The notes under the pieces were generated by a model, which was not told the DNA's origin, ran no database searches, and saw only the letters and a list, made by a program, of their open reading frames with translations. Of a stretch of 64,000 nucleotides of DNA, positions 54,459-63,442 are shown in pieces. Every line of letters starts with the position of its first letter. The stretch's first letter is position 1. This DNA is from Gammaproteobacteria bacterium (GTDB lineage Bacteria; Pseudomonadota; Gammaproteobacteria; Pseudomonadales; Azotimanducaceae), in assembly GCA_009841615.1 (NCBI GenBank), contig VXLL01000029.1, forward strand, positions 62,001 to 126,000, given 5' to 3'. A program made the translations under genes and the position numbers.

Positions 54459-56279
54459 TTATCTGTTTTCATATTTTTCTAATGAAGACTGGTGGCTAGA
54501 AATTAACAGCGTTCTGGCGTGTGAAATTTGTTCTTCGGTGAGTGATGGTTCGTATCTATTCTTCATTATTAACTGAAGCGCCGCCCATGATTTGAGATGG
54601 TTTGTAGACAAATCGTCAAGAGAATCATATAAAACTCTAGGTTCATACTGCGCCCAATGGTTCAAAATTTCGTAGTAGTAATGCAATTGGTTCGTTTCCG
54701 GCAATTCTTCACCGAGTTCCAAGGCGACACTATATTGTCCTTGGGCTACCATTTCCTGTCCGACCACCGCGTAGGCTTCGTGAGTTTGAAGTACCTTTAC
54801 TCTCGTTAGAAACTTCTTCGCTACGTCAAAATCACCTTCATGAGCTATTCTTCTAATCACCAACGACTCTAACTTAATCCCCATACTCGTAGACGGGTTC
54901 GCGGATGCAATTTCAAAGGAACGATCTGGATCCTTAGGAGCCAAAAAGTGTAATACCGTAGCCAACAGTAGGTGTCGGTGCTGGTCGTCGGGCGAGTAGT
55001 TACTTAAAACCCAGTCCATTGCAGTATCAGGTTGCTGACGAGCCCAAGAATTCACAATGCGCTGTACGATTGAAGAAGCATTTGCGACAAATTTCTCTAC
55101 TACATTTAGTTTTTCAATTGCTTCCAAGGGGTCTTGATCGGCAATTTCAGAAAATGCTTTCTCCAACGTTTCTATACGAACCTCCTCTGATAGTGTTTCG
55201 ATACTTTCGATTACTTCGTAGGGTTTCGTTTGTGCCCAAATTCTCGCGATCTGAAGTTCAAGGTTTGAAGATAGAGACTCAAACGTAGAGACAGCGGCCA
55301 GTGCCGTTTGCGCATCCGTTCTGGCCCATGCTCGAGCAATTGTAGAAGCTAAAAAGCTTCTTTCGTTTTCGACATCTAATCCACGAGTGTAGTCTAAAGC
55401 ACCATGAAAATCCAATTGGGCAATCGTACTCACTAATCGATATTTAGCCCCCAAATCGTCGATTTCAGAGTGATAAATCTTCGAAAGTACTTCAAGACCA
55501 ATTTGTTCGTGCCAAGCTTCTGCGACCTTGGTTAGAGAATCAAGTTGTAGATAGTCGGTTACGTCGTCATTGAGCAAAATCTCCCAGCTTTCTTTCGGCT
55601 CAGCCGTGCTCATGAACACGGACGCGTCGCTAACTAGCTTAAGAAAAGTTTCTTCCCCTTCAAGTTGTATAGCAATTGTGCGAAGCCTACTGTCTGGTAG
55701 GTCGTCTCGAGTTTCAAGGATTGCTTCAAGAGCGACACGACGCTGCGAGCTCGATAAAGTATTAGCAGCCTTGATTGCTTCATCGAGTTTTTGAAGCGAC
55801 CACTCACTAAAGACACTCCGTATTGGCTCTTCTGATTGGAATACTGATATTTCTTCAATGTATGTAAGGGCTATTTGGGGGTTTATCGCGGTCAAATGCC
55901 TCAGTATGCCATCTTGGGCGATCTCGCGATGGCTATCGCGCTCGATTTTTTGCGACTGAATCCACCAGTCTCCCAACTCTTCTTCTGAAGCAGAAGATAA
56001 GATGGAGTATAGAGCTTTGTTTTGTTCAATGACATTACGATGGTGAAAGACTTCCACCAATCGTTCTGTTACCGTAGATTCAGAACTTTCAGTGCTTTTC
56101 GTTGAAGTTTGTTGGCTTTCGCTTCGAGCAACGTCTTGTGAAGACTGTTCGTTTTGAGGCTTTAGGTGCTGGATTAAAAAAACACCAAGTACTCCCAGTG
56201 TCAATCCTACCGCAAAGGACACTCCAATTAAAACATTTCGCGTGAAAATACTTGAAGATTGCCCACTCGTCGTTGCCAT
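54459..56279 (-). CDS. membrane-anchored alpha-solenoid protein, copy 19 (group B)
   Basis: A 606-residue protein from ATG 56279 (M-A-T-T-S-G). Anchor about 16-37 (F-A-V-G-L-T-L-G-V-L-G-V). E-E-L-G-D-W-W-I-Q-S-Q-K-I-E-R, E-T-R-D-D-L-P-D, E-P-K-E-S-W-E-I-L-L-N-D-D-V-T-D. The V-G-N-T-S motif is V-A-N-A-S-S-I-V, as in the direction of copies 20 and 21 (T-S/D-S-I-V). Hairpins D-Q-D-P-L-E-A-I and P-K-D-P-D-R-S-F-E-I-A. The cap L-T-E-E-Q-I-S-H-A-R-T-L-L is intact. Copy 20 begins 85 bp upstream of it on the same strand. Confidence 0.88.
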   Translation of the reverse strand: MATTSGQSSSIFTRNVLIGVSFAVGLTLGVLGVFLIQHLKPQNEQSSQDVARSESQQTSTKSTESSESTVTERLVEVFHHRNVIEQNKALYSILSSASEEELGDWWIQSQKIERDSHREIAQDGILRHLTAINPQIALTYIEEISVFQSEEPIRSVFSEWSLQKLDEAIKAANTLSSSQRRVALEAILETRDDLPDSRLRTIAIQLEGEETFLKLVSDASVFMSTAEPKESWEILLNDDVTDYLQLDSLTKVAEAWHEQIGLEVLSKIYHSEIDDLGAKYRLVSTIAQLDFHGALDYTRGLDVENERSFLASTIARAWARTDAQTALAAVSTFESLSSNLELQIARIWAQTKPYEVIESIETLSEEVRIETLEKAFSEIADQDPLEAIEKLNVVEKFVANASSIVQRIVNSWARQQPDTAMDWVLSNYSPDDQHRHLLLATVLHFLAPKDPDRSFEIASANPSTSMGIKLESLVIRRIAHEGDFDVAKKFLTRVKVLQTHEAYAVVGQEMVAQGQYSVALELGEELPETNQLHYYYEILNHWAQYEPRVLYDSLDDLSTNHLKSWAALQLIMKNRYEPSLTEEQISHARTLLISSHQSSLEKYENR

Positions 56280-56364
56280 GCTGCTATTCCCAAAGAATTC
56301 TCTTCGATTATATAACGAACCGACATGGCTTTTAAAGACGATGTGAGATTAAGATTCAGACCAC

Positions 56365-58170
56365 CTACTCATCGGTTATCACGAATGTTTCTGCACGTTC
56401 AATCTGATCATCGGTCAATTCGGGTGAGCGCTTGTTACGGCTGATCAAAAACGTAGCAGCGAGAGACTTCAGTTCACTCGTCGGTAAATCGTCGAGGTAC
56501 CCGTATAGACCTTTGGGATCAACTGTAGCCCAATTAGCCATCATTCCGAAATAGTAGCCACTCTGTGGTTCTCCGTCTAAATCTCTTCCTAGTGCTAAGG
56601 CTTCTTCTGTTTGTCCCTGTCTGATCATTTCCCAAGATATTGTCGAGTAAATTCGAGACTTGGAAGCTTCGGGGACGCGAGGAATAAGTTCTTTCATGAG
56701 TTCGAGGTTGCCTGAATCTAATATTTCTCCAACGACCTCTGTATCTAATCTTATTAAACCCTCGCCAGTAGTATGTTCTATCGCGAGTTCAAATGCGTTG
56801 ACGGGCTCTTCGCGAGCTAAGCGCGGTAAAGCACTTAGCAACAAGACCCGATGTTGCGGGTCCTCTTGGGTGTAGTGTTCTAAAACCCAGTTAGTTGCAG
56901 CTCTAGGTTCTTTATCAGACCATTCTCGCACAATCGAGTGAACGATCGAATCAGTGGTACCAACGAATTTCTCGACTAGACTCAAGCTAGCAAGAGCATC
57001 CAACGGATCTTGCGTTGAGATCCGGGCAAACGCTGACTCTAAAGTACGTAGTCGAAGCTCTTCTGATATTACTTCAATATTTTTAATCACTTCGTTCGGT
57101 TTGGTGCTCGCCCAAATCTCCGATAATTGACGTTCGAGATTTGAAGCCAAAGAAGCTGGTTTAAAAGTCGAGACTGCTAACAGAGCTGCTTGTGCATCCG
57201 ATCTAGCCCAGGCACGAACGATGATTCTGGATAAGTCTGATTTCTCTCTTTCGTCTGTTAGTGCTCGCGTATAGTTCAAAGCAAGCGGTAGATCCATTTC
57301 GGCAACTGTGCGCAACAATTGTTGTTTAAGTTGGTAGTCGTCAGTGTTCGTGCTGTAGATTTTCGAGAGTACTTCAAAGCCAATTTGTTCGAACCACGCC
57401 TCAGCTACTTTTACAAGAGACTCTGTTTGCAGGTAGTCTTCTACCTCGTCATTGAGCAATGTTTCCCATGATTCTTGAGGGTCTGCGATGTTTTGAGATG
57501 CCTTCGAATCACTAGCTAACTTAAGAAATACCTCTTCATGTTCGAGTCGAATGGCGATTTCGTGTCTTCTAGCATCTGTCAGGTCGTCACGGGTATTCAG
57601 GATAGCTTCAAGAGCAACTTGCCGTTGGTCTCGTGATAGAGTTTTGGCGGTCTCAATTGCTTTGTCTAGTTGTGAGATTGACCACTCACTAAACAAACTC
57701 TTGACCATCAAGTCCGTTTCAAAAATCGAAACATCGTCGATTAGGTGGAGCGCGTCATGTGGATTTATCGTCGCAAATTTTCGGAGTATCGCATGCTGTA
57801 GTTTTTTACGATGACTCTGTCTCTCTACTTCTTGAGATTGCATCCACAGGTCTTTCAACTCTTGCGCCGATGCTGACGAAAGCGAATCGAAGATCGCTGT
57901 TTGTTGATCAAAAATACTCGGTTGACTAAAGATTTCTGGAATTTGTATGGGATCATGTGGGCTTGCTGCTGAACTGTCGGAAGCAGTCTCTGAAGAAATT
58001 TGACGACGATCACTTTCTACATTACCTTGCGTCGGAAACTCACTCTGAGATCCAAAATTCTGCAATGAAATAACGCCGACTATCCCCAAAGTTAGACCTA
58101 TTGTGAAAGTTAGTCCCAAAACAACAATGCGTTGCAGTCCTGTTTTAGCTTTCTTACTTGGATTTGTCAT
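56365..58170 (-). CDS. membrane-anchored alpha-solenoid protein, copy 20 (group B)
   Basis: A 601-residue protein from ATG 58170; TTG 58182 would add four residues. N-terminus strongly basic (K-K-A-K...R) before the anchor at about 15-37 (F-T-I-G-L-T-L-G-I-V-G-V). It is closest to copy 21: both have the altered motif D-L-W-M/I-Q-S-Q instead of E-W-W-I-Q-S-Q, N-T-R-D-D-L-T, H-E-E-x-F-L-K and S-I-V-H-S-I-V-R-E-W-S. V-G-N-T-S reads V-G-T-T-D. The R-V-P-E-A-S-K region and the cap L-T-D-D-Q-I-E-R-A-E-T-F-V are kept, and it stops soon after the cap. Confidence 0.88.
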   Translation of the reverse strand: MTNPSKKAKTGLQRIVVLGLTFTIGLTLGIVGVISLQNFGSQSEFPTQGNVESDRRQISSETASDSSAASPHDPIQIPEIFSQPSIFDQQTAIFDSLSSASAQELKDLWMQSQEVERQSHRKKLQHAILRKFATINPHDALHLIDDVSIFETDLMVKSLFSEWSISQLDKAIETAKTLSRDQRQVALEAILNTRDDLTDARRHEIAIRLEHEEVFLKLASDSKASQNIADPQESWETLLNDEVEDYLQTESLVKVAEAWFEQIGFEVLSKIYSTNTDDYQLKQQLLRTVAEMDLPLALNYTRALTDEREKSDLSRIIVRAWARSDAQAALLAVSTFKPASLASNLERQLSEIWASTKPNEVIKNIEVISEELRLRTLESAFARISTQDPLDALASLSLVEKFVGTTDSIVHSIVREWSDKEPRAATNWVLEHYTQEDPQHRVLLLSALPRLAREEPVNAFELAIEHTTGEGLIRLDTEVVGEILDSGNLELMKELIPRVPEASKSRIYSTISWEMIRQGQTEEALALGRDLDGEPQSGYYFGMMANWATVDPKGLYGYLDDLPTSELKSLAATFLISRNKRSPELTDDQIERAETFVITDE

Positions 58171-58297
58171 ATCTCGACTCAAATTGGGTTCCTAATGTAT
58201 ACATGTCTACAGTGCAGCGACGGACAATGGCACCGAATCTCAATATATCGCTGTCTCGGAAGACATCGTAAGCTCTTCAGTAACGTTTATAGCCTGT

Positions 58298-60103
58298 CTA
58301 GTCATCGGACTCTACAAAAGTTTGAGCATGTTTGATTTGCTCATCGTTAAATATGGGGGTGCGAATGTTGCGTCTTATCAACTCCTCCGCAGCAAGCGAC
58401 TTGAGTTCGTCTGTGGGTAAGTCGTCAAGTTGCTCGTATAGGTTCTTAGCACTTTCCCGTGCCCACACACTCATGACTTGACGGTAGTAGCTAGATTGCT
58501 GTTCTTCGTTCAAATTTTTTCCTAGTTCCAACGCTTCTTCCGTTTGTGCGTGTTTGACCAACGCCTCACCATAATGTATGTACGCAAAAGGTTTCGAATC
58601 TTCGTGTACTCGTGGAATTAGCTTCTTCGCTAGTTCAAGATTACCAGCATATGTGATCCGGTGAAACACGTCCAATTCTAATCCGCCCCATCGTCCCCCA
58701 GTTGAGTGTTCTAACGCAATTTCAAACGCGGCTTCGGGCTCTACGGGAGCCAGGTAACTCAAAACACTATCCAACATCGTTAGGCGATGTGGGTCTTCTC
58801 GCTCGTAGTTTTCTAGCACCCAATTAGTCGCTTCTCGAGGTTCTGTATAAGACCATTCGCGCACGATGCTGTGTACTATCGACGAAGTATTCGCAACAAG
58901 ATTCTCGACAGAACTAACTTTAGCGAGAGCACTCTTAGGGTCTTGAGATGCAAGTTGTGCAAATGCTGATTCAAGAGTATCCAGCCGATGTTCATCCGTT
59001 ACCGCATCAATGTTCTCTATCACTTCATTAGGTCGGATACTTGCCCAAACCATAGTGATTTGAACCTCAAGAGCGGATGCGATAGAAGTGGGTTCAAAGG
59101 TTGAGACAGCTAAAAGGGCGGCTAGCGCATCCGATCTAGCCCATACGCGAACAATGGTCCTCGACAAACTTGACTTTTCACTCTCGTCAGTTAGTTCGCG
59201 GGTATGGTTCAACGCACCTAGTGGGTCCTCTTCGGCAATCTTACGAATTAATTGTTGTCTTAGTTGATCGTCGTCTATGTCCGCGCTATAAATGTTTGAG
59301 AGTACTTTAAAACCAATTTGTTCGCGCCAGGCCTCGGCTACTTTTAAGAGAGACTCTGCCTGTAGGTAGTCTGCTACCTCGTCGGTGAGTAAAGTGTCCC
59401 ACGAACTATGAGGTTCCTCGAGGCTCAATAGCGCTTTTGTGTCGCTGACCATCTTTAGAAATGTCTCTTCGTGTTCGAGTTGTATCGCAATCTCACGGTG
59501 TTTGCTTTCCGTCAAGTCGTCTCGGGTGTTAAGGATAGCCATTAACGCGATATTCCTTCGAGGACGAGAAAGAGCAATTGCGGCTTCGATTGCTTCTTCT
59601 AAATTTAAGAAAGACCACTCGCTGAAAAGACTCTTCAACAACGCGTCAGTTTGAAAAATCGACACTTCGTCAATGTACCCGAGTGCCTTCGCTGGACTTA
59701 CAGTAGCAAGCTTGCTGAGTATTCCATGTTGTACTATTTCACGATGACTCTCTCTGACAATTTTTTGAGATTGAATCCACAAGTCTTTTAAATCTTCCGT
59801 CGTTGCCGACGATAGAGTAGAGTAAAGTGACTTTTGTTGGTCAAATACACTCGGTTGATTTAAGATGTCCTGAATTTGCCCGATTTCGCCCGAGCCAATT
59901 GTGGGATCACTTTCAAGCCTAGAAGTCGTCGATTCGTTTACACCATTCTGAGCAACATCTTCAACTGTGTGTTCATTTTGAGGACCGAGTTTTTGGATTG
60001 CAAGTACGACGAACACTCCTAGAGCCAACCCGACTGTGAATGTCAGTCCAATATAAAGTGTGCGTTTTAGATTTGTTGGAGAATTCTCGCTTGTAGTTGT
60101 CAT
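58298..60103 (-). CDS. membrane-anchored alpha-solenoid protein, copy 21 (group B)
   Basis: A 601-residue protein from ATG 60103, the first gene of the minus-strand block. Anchor about 15-37. Shares with copy 20 the D-L-W-I-Q-S-Q and N-T-R-D-D-L-T motifs, Y-L-Q-A/T-E-S-L-x-K-V-A-E-A-W and the I-V-H-S-I-V-R-E-W-S stretch; the two are a recent pair. E-P-H-S-S-W-D-T-L-L-T-D-E-V-A-D. The cap is F-N-D-E-Q-I-K-H-A-Q-T-F-V, very close to the stop. Its upstream gap of about 262 bp is shared with the divergent gene at 60366 and may hold the promoter that drives the start of the block. Confidence 0.88.
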   Translation of the reverse strand: MTTTSENSPTNLKRTLYIGLTFTVGLALGVFVVLAIQKLGPQNEHTVEDVAQNGVNESTTSRLESDPTIGSGEIGQIQDILNQPSVFDQQKSLYSTLSSATTEDLKDLWIQSQKIVRESHREIVQHGILSKLATVSPAKALGYIDEVSIFQTDALLKSLFSEWSFLNLEEAIEAAIALSRPRRNIALMAILNTRDDLTESKHREIAIQLEHEETFLKMVSDTKALLSLEEPHSSWDTLLTDEVADYLQAESLLKVAEAWREQIGFKVLSNIYSADIDDDQLRQQLIRKIAEEDPLGALNHTRELTDESEKSSLSRTIVRVWARSDALAALLAVSTFEPTSIASALEVQITMVWASIRPNEVIENIDAVTDEHRLDTLESAFAQLASQDPKSALAKVSSVENLVANTSSIVHSIVREWSYTEPREATNWVLENYEREDPHRLTMLDSVLSYLAPVEPEAAFEIALEHSTGGRWGGLELDVFHRITYAGNLELAKKLIPRVHEDSKPFAYIHYGEALVKHAQTEEALELGKNLNEEQQSSYYRQVMSVWARESAKNLYEQLDDLPTDELKSLAAEELIRRNIRTPIFNDEQIKHAQTFVESDD

Positions 60104-60365
60104 AAATCTACTTGTATGAGACTATTGATTGCCATTATGTCTTGTTTACGTTAGTTAGCTACAAAGTATTCGATTTGTCATGAACATGAGATTACGATGT
60201 TGTATGACTAGACGGCCGACGTTAGTGAAACTGCAGACATTCGGTAGCATTGCATCAGGTATTGTGGTCGAATAACTCTTCCAATCTGGATTTAACCAAA
60301 ACAAAATAGCAGCTGTATCATTTAAAGTCAAGGCGCAGACCAATCACAATTCAAAGGGGTACTTC

Positions 60366-61547
60366 GTGAACTACGTAAGGCTTACTTGGTTAGGAATCTT
60401 GACACTCAGTGTGCTACCAGTTCTTTCCCATTACACAGGTAGTTATCGGAAAGCAATCATCGGTAGAGAGTTTGATACCGAAAAAATTGTGGTCATCAAC
60501 GACTTGATGGATGAATGTAGTTTAAAAACCGCGTATGAAGCACCACTTAGCGACTCATGTGTAGACAGATTAGCCGATTACTTTTCTGATCAACCGGTTT
60601 GGGAACAGGCAGTGATCTATATTCCTTCGTTGGATCGATTTCACCTGTTAGGCCCCATTCTCAACTCACGATCTTATAGTTTGTCCTTCACTCAATCCGA
60701 GATGATGGGTGACGTTCCGACATGGCAAGACATATTTGACAACGGCGTAAAGGAAAGGGCGCGAGTAGTTGAGCAGGTTCTGCAAGACGAAGCTTGTGGT
60801 CTACTTAGTAGTCGTGGAGCCATAAATACAGACTCTGATATGGACTTATTGAATAAGTGTAAGGCCAGGGATTTGGTTAAGTATGCGATATACCTCGATG
60901 CCTGTTTGACGGGAATGGATCGTATAGACTTTCTCCTCGTTCCCCGCGATGATGGTACAACCTGGTACGAAGATACCATCAGCGTATGGAACGAAAAACT
61001 GTCAACTGAGGAAAACAAAGTAGCACTAGCTAAATTGGGGGAGACGGTCATGCACGCGCTGTGGATGCGCAATGCATGTGTTCACATGCCTCTCGACGGC
61101 TTTGACGGTGCGTTTCGTTCAACGGGATGGAATCCGGAGGTCGAGGATGTTTCCACAATGGCAAAGCCACTCCAACACAAACACGATTTAGCGATGTCGG
61201 TGTCCGCGAGGTCTGGAGATGTATGGGCTATTCAAGCCTTCTATGTCAAAGAATTGAGGTTGGACAAAGAATATTGGAAATCACTCTACAAAATCGATCC
61301 CTTACTCTTTCATCGATGGATCACTGTCGTAGGCTCAGCTAACGGTCTATCTGAAAAAGAAATAGTTATGCATGCTTTGAAAGCATACAACCTTGAAACG
61401 CTTGAGCTCGATGATCTTGATTTTGATGAATACATTTCGAGGCACGAAATACCACCCAACAGCGATACGGTGTTGTCTTTGAAGGAAAATCCAATACAGG
61501 ACGCTCAACTATTGAAACCGTGGGTTGATCTTAAGACTAACAAGTAG
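60366..61547 (+). CDS. exported protein of unknown function, 393 aa
   Basis: Starts at GTG 60366 with AAAGGGG at a proper distance. The N-terminus has a hydrophobic segment (L-T-W-L-G-I-L-T-L-S-V-L-P-V-L-S) that is either a signal peptide or an anchor. The rest is soluble, mainly helical, with six or more Cys in the first 250 residues (D-E-C-S, S-C-V-D, E-A-C-G, N-K-C-K, D-A-C-L, N-A-C-V), which suggests disulphides and a periplasmic place. No D-P hairpin signature and no known motif. It is divergent from copy 21 and is followed by a folded inverted repeat and then the ICE genes. Confidence 0.7.
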   Translation: MNYVRLTWLGILTLSVLPVLSHYTGSYRKAIIGREFDTEKIVVINDLMDECSLKTAYEAPLSDSCVDRLADYFSDQPVWEQAVIYIPSLDRFHLLGPILNSRSYSLSFTQSEMMGDVPTWQDIFDNGVKERARVVEQVLQDEACGLLSSRGAINTDSDMDLLNKCKARDLVKYAIYLDACLTGMDRIDFLLVPRDDGTTWYEDTISVWNEKLSTEENKVALAKLGETVMHALWMRNACVHMPLDGFDGAFRSTGWNPEVEDVSTMAKPLQHKHDLAMSVSARSGDVWAIQAFYVKELRLDKEYWKSLYKIDPLLFHRWITVVGSANGLSEKEIVMHALKAYNLETLELDDLDFDEYISRHEIPPNSDTVLSLKENPIQDAQLLKPWVDLKTNK

Positions 61548-61555
61548 CGTACGAA

Positions 61556-61614
61556 AGTAATCAACTCAGTTAAGTTGAGAGATTGAGTGAAGCTTTCTTC
61601 ACTTCATAGTTACT
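61556..61614. repeat. nested inverted repeats (possible three-way junction)
   Basis: Outer arms AGTAA (61556-61560) and TTACT (61610-61614) enclose two perfect hairpins: TCAACT (61561-61566) with AGTTGA (61573-61578), and AGTGAAG (61586-61592) with CTTCACT (61597-61603), loop CTTT. It starts 9 bp after the stop of the exported-protein gene. No T-run follows, so it is not a typical intrinsic terminator; it may be a transcript end, a protein-binding site or a processing structure. Confidence 0.55.
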
Positions 61615-61837
61615 TCTAAAACTCGTTATCTAGCAGAATTCGTCAAGTACGTAACACTGCCCACCGCATACCTCGGTAGAAAATAGTGCCGCACTTACTC
61701 GTCTAAAAGATCCCTGTAAAGGAATAATCTCGAACTTTTAAATCACTCGATGTAAGTATTTTTCTTGAAACCATGAAGTTCTTCCTTAATATATGTTCAT
61801 ATTAACAGTATTAAACCAATCCTCTTAATAGCTTTAC

Positions 61838-63238
61838 GTGTCCGATACATCCTGTTCTCTGTTTAGCAAATCACAGATTCCACACCAAACAGACATCGCC
61901 GAAGAACTGATCCGGTTAGATCAAATTCAATCACTTCCGTATGCGATTCGAGAGAGCAAGCAAGAAGACTACGAAAGACTCTACCTATCCATCAAAGAGG
62001 AGGGGCTGCAACAACCTTTCGTTGTAGCGCAACCACCAGATTCTGAACACTATACGTTGATTGCTGGTGGCAATACACGTCTTGAAATCATTCAAAGGAT
62101 ACACGAGGAGAGTAGGGGATCACGATTTCACGAAATCCATTGTGTTGTCGTATCCTGGCCTGGGATTTGTATCGCGAAGATTAGTCACCTCGTTACTAAC
62201 GATCTTGTAAATGAAGCACGATTTTTTGAACGTGCCGAAGCAATCTTGAAATTCATTGATGGAAACTCAGATCTTCCAATAGACCATACCACCAGTGATC
62301 GGGAAGTTTCCAAGTTTTTCACGGAACACGGTTTCCCACTGTATCGCAGTACCTATGCCGCAATGAGGTACGCGGTGGACTTTCTCAATAGTCATTTACC
62401 GTTGTCGTTGGCCTGTTCGTTTTGTACTCTTGATGTCAAACATATTCAAAGACTTGAGAACCGACTCAAAACTGACTGGGTCGCAGAAGGAAAAACAGAA
62501 ACCGAATTCAATCAACTGTTCATCGAGGTCGCGCAGAGTTGCGATCACGAGGATCTAAATTACGAGACTTTTCGAGATTTACTGACGGAGCAGGTCATAG
62601 CTGAACTGCAGGACATAGAAGATAGTTCAGTGAATACAGTGTCAAAAGAAACTCCGATAAAAGAAAACTCAACCACTAAAAACGTCCCTCGAGAAAAAGA
62701 CACCATACCTGAATCCGACACCACGTCTACATATGTAAGCACTAAGGACGATACTTGTAGTGCTAGCGAGTTTTTGAACAAGTGCATCGATCAGGAACCC
62801 TGCGAACAGATCCGTAATTTAGCGATGGAAATAGCTCGTCGTTTCGATTTTCAAGAGTGTATTGCACTGGGAGAACTGGGAGAGTTTGGATTCTATGTCG
62901 TAGACCTTCCGCCCGAAGAATCTTCACTGACTACTCGTTTGGTTTGGGAATACTTAGTAAATTTCTCCGGAACCTGTGAAATGTCGAAGGATGAACTAAT
63001 TCCGCACCTCAATTCTCAATCAAAGCTTTACAAGGAATTTCAAAGTCAGGAAACTTCGCTTTCTCTACAGACCGCCAAAGAAATAGATTTGTCGGCGATG
63101 TGGCGTGTAGATTCTGAAGCTTTCGAACTATTACTCCAACTCTGGCGATTAGTGTTCGAACATACAGAATTTAGACCCGATTTGGGAGATGCAGAACCGC
63201 CGATTGGATTCGATGAAGGGTTTCGCATCGCGGCTTAA
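61838..63238 (+). CDS. ParB-like protein of PFGI-1 class integrative conjugative elements
   Basis: A 466-residue protein starting at GTG 61838. The N-terminal half shows the ParB/Sulfiredoxin-like nuclease-type domain as found in ICE ParB proteins: L-P-Y-A-I-R-E-S, Y-E-R-L-Y-L-S-I-K-E-E-G-L-Q-Q-P and the signature G-G-N-T-R-L at 77-82, followed by a helical DNA-binding part with S-T-Y-A-A-M-R-Y-A-V. A polar, low-complexity linker lies at about 255-315, then a separate C-terminal helical domain. In known elements this protein is encoded in the maintenance region next to ParA and a DnaB-like helicase; here its upstream neighbour is cargo. It probably helps keep or regulate the excised element. 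Confidence 0.85.
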   Translation: MSDTSCSLFSKSQIPHQTDIAEELIRLDQIQSLPYAIRESKQEDYERLYLSIKEEGLQQPFVVAQPPDSEHYTLIAGGNTRLEIIQRIHEESRGSRFHEIHCVVVSWPGICIAKISHLVTNDLVNEARFFERAEAILKFIDGNSDLPIDHTTSDREVSKFFTEHGFPLYRSTYAAMRYAVDFLNSHLPLSLACSFCTLDVKHIQRLENRLKTDWVAEGKTETEFNQLFIEVAQSCDHEDLNYETFRDLLTEQVIAELQDIEDSSVNTVSKETPIKENSTTKNVPREKDTIPESDTTSTYVSTKDDTCSASEFLNKCIDQEPCEQIRNLAMEIARRFDFQECIALGELGEFGFYVVDLPPEESSLTTRLVWEYLVNFSGTCEMSKDELIPHLNSQSKLYKEFQSQETSLSLQTAKEIDLSAMWRVDSEAFELLLQLWRLVFEHTEFRPDLGDAEPPIGFDEGFRIAA

Positions 63239-63442
63239 ATATCACGAATTCACCGCAATCGGAAACAGTGATCACACACTAGCCAGCAACAAACTCATAT
63301 ATACCAATTAGTTTATGTTCGCGAATGGGTAAATTACAGCGGATTTAGACTGGAAAATCAGATCGAATACCGAGCTGAATGTGTCTTGAAGTCTCATCAC
63401 TGAGTCAATAAAAATGTTAGTATAATATATGGACATATAGAC

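Noticed and set aside
54367-54576. Plus-strand frame across the end of copy 19 and the dead copy
   Set aside because: Lies antisense to recognisable solenoid coding sequence on the other strand.
37811-60103. Calling the solenoid repeats TPR or HEAT outright
   Set aside because: The hairpin length is near both, but the W-A-x-x-D-P signature fits neither consensus well; a neutral term is used until a profile search is done.
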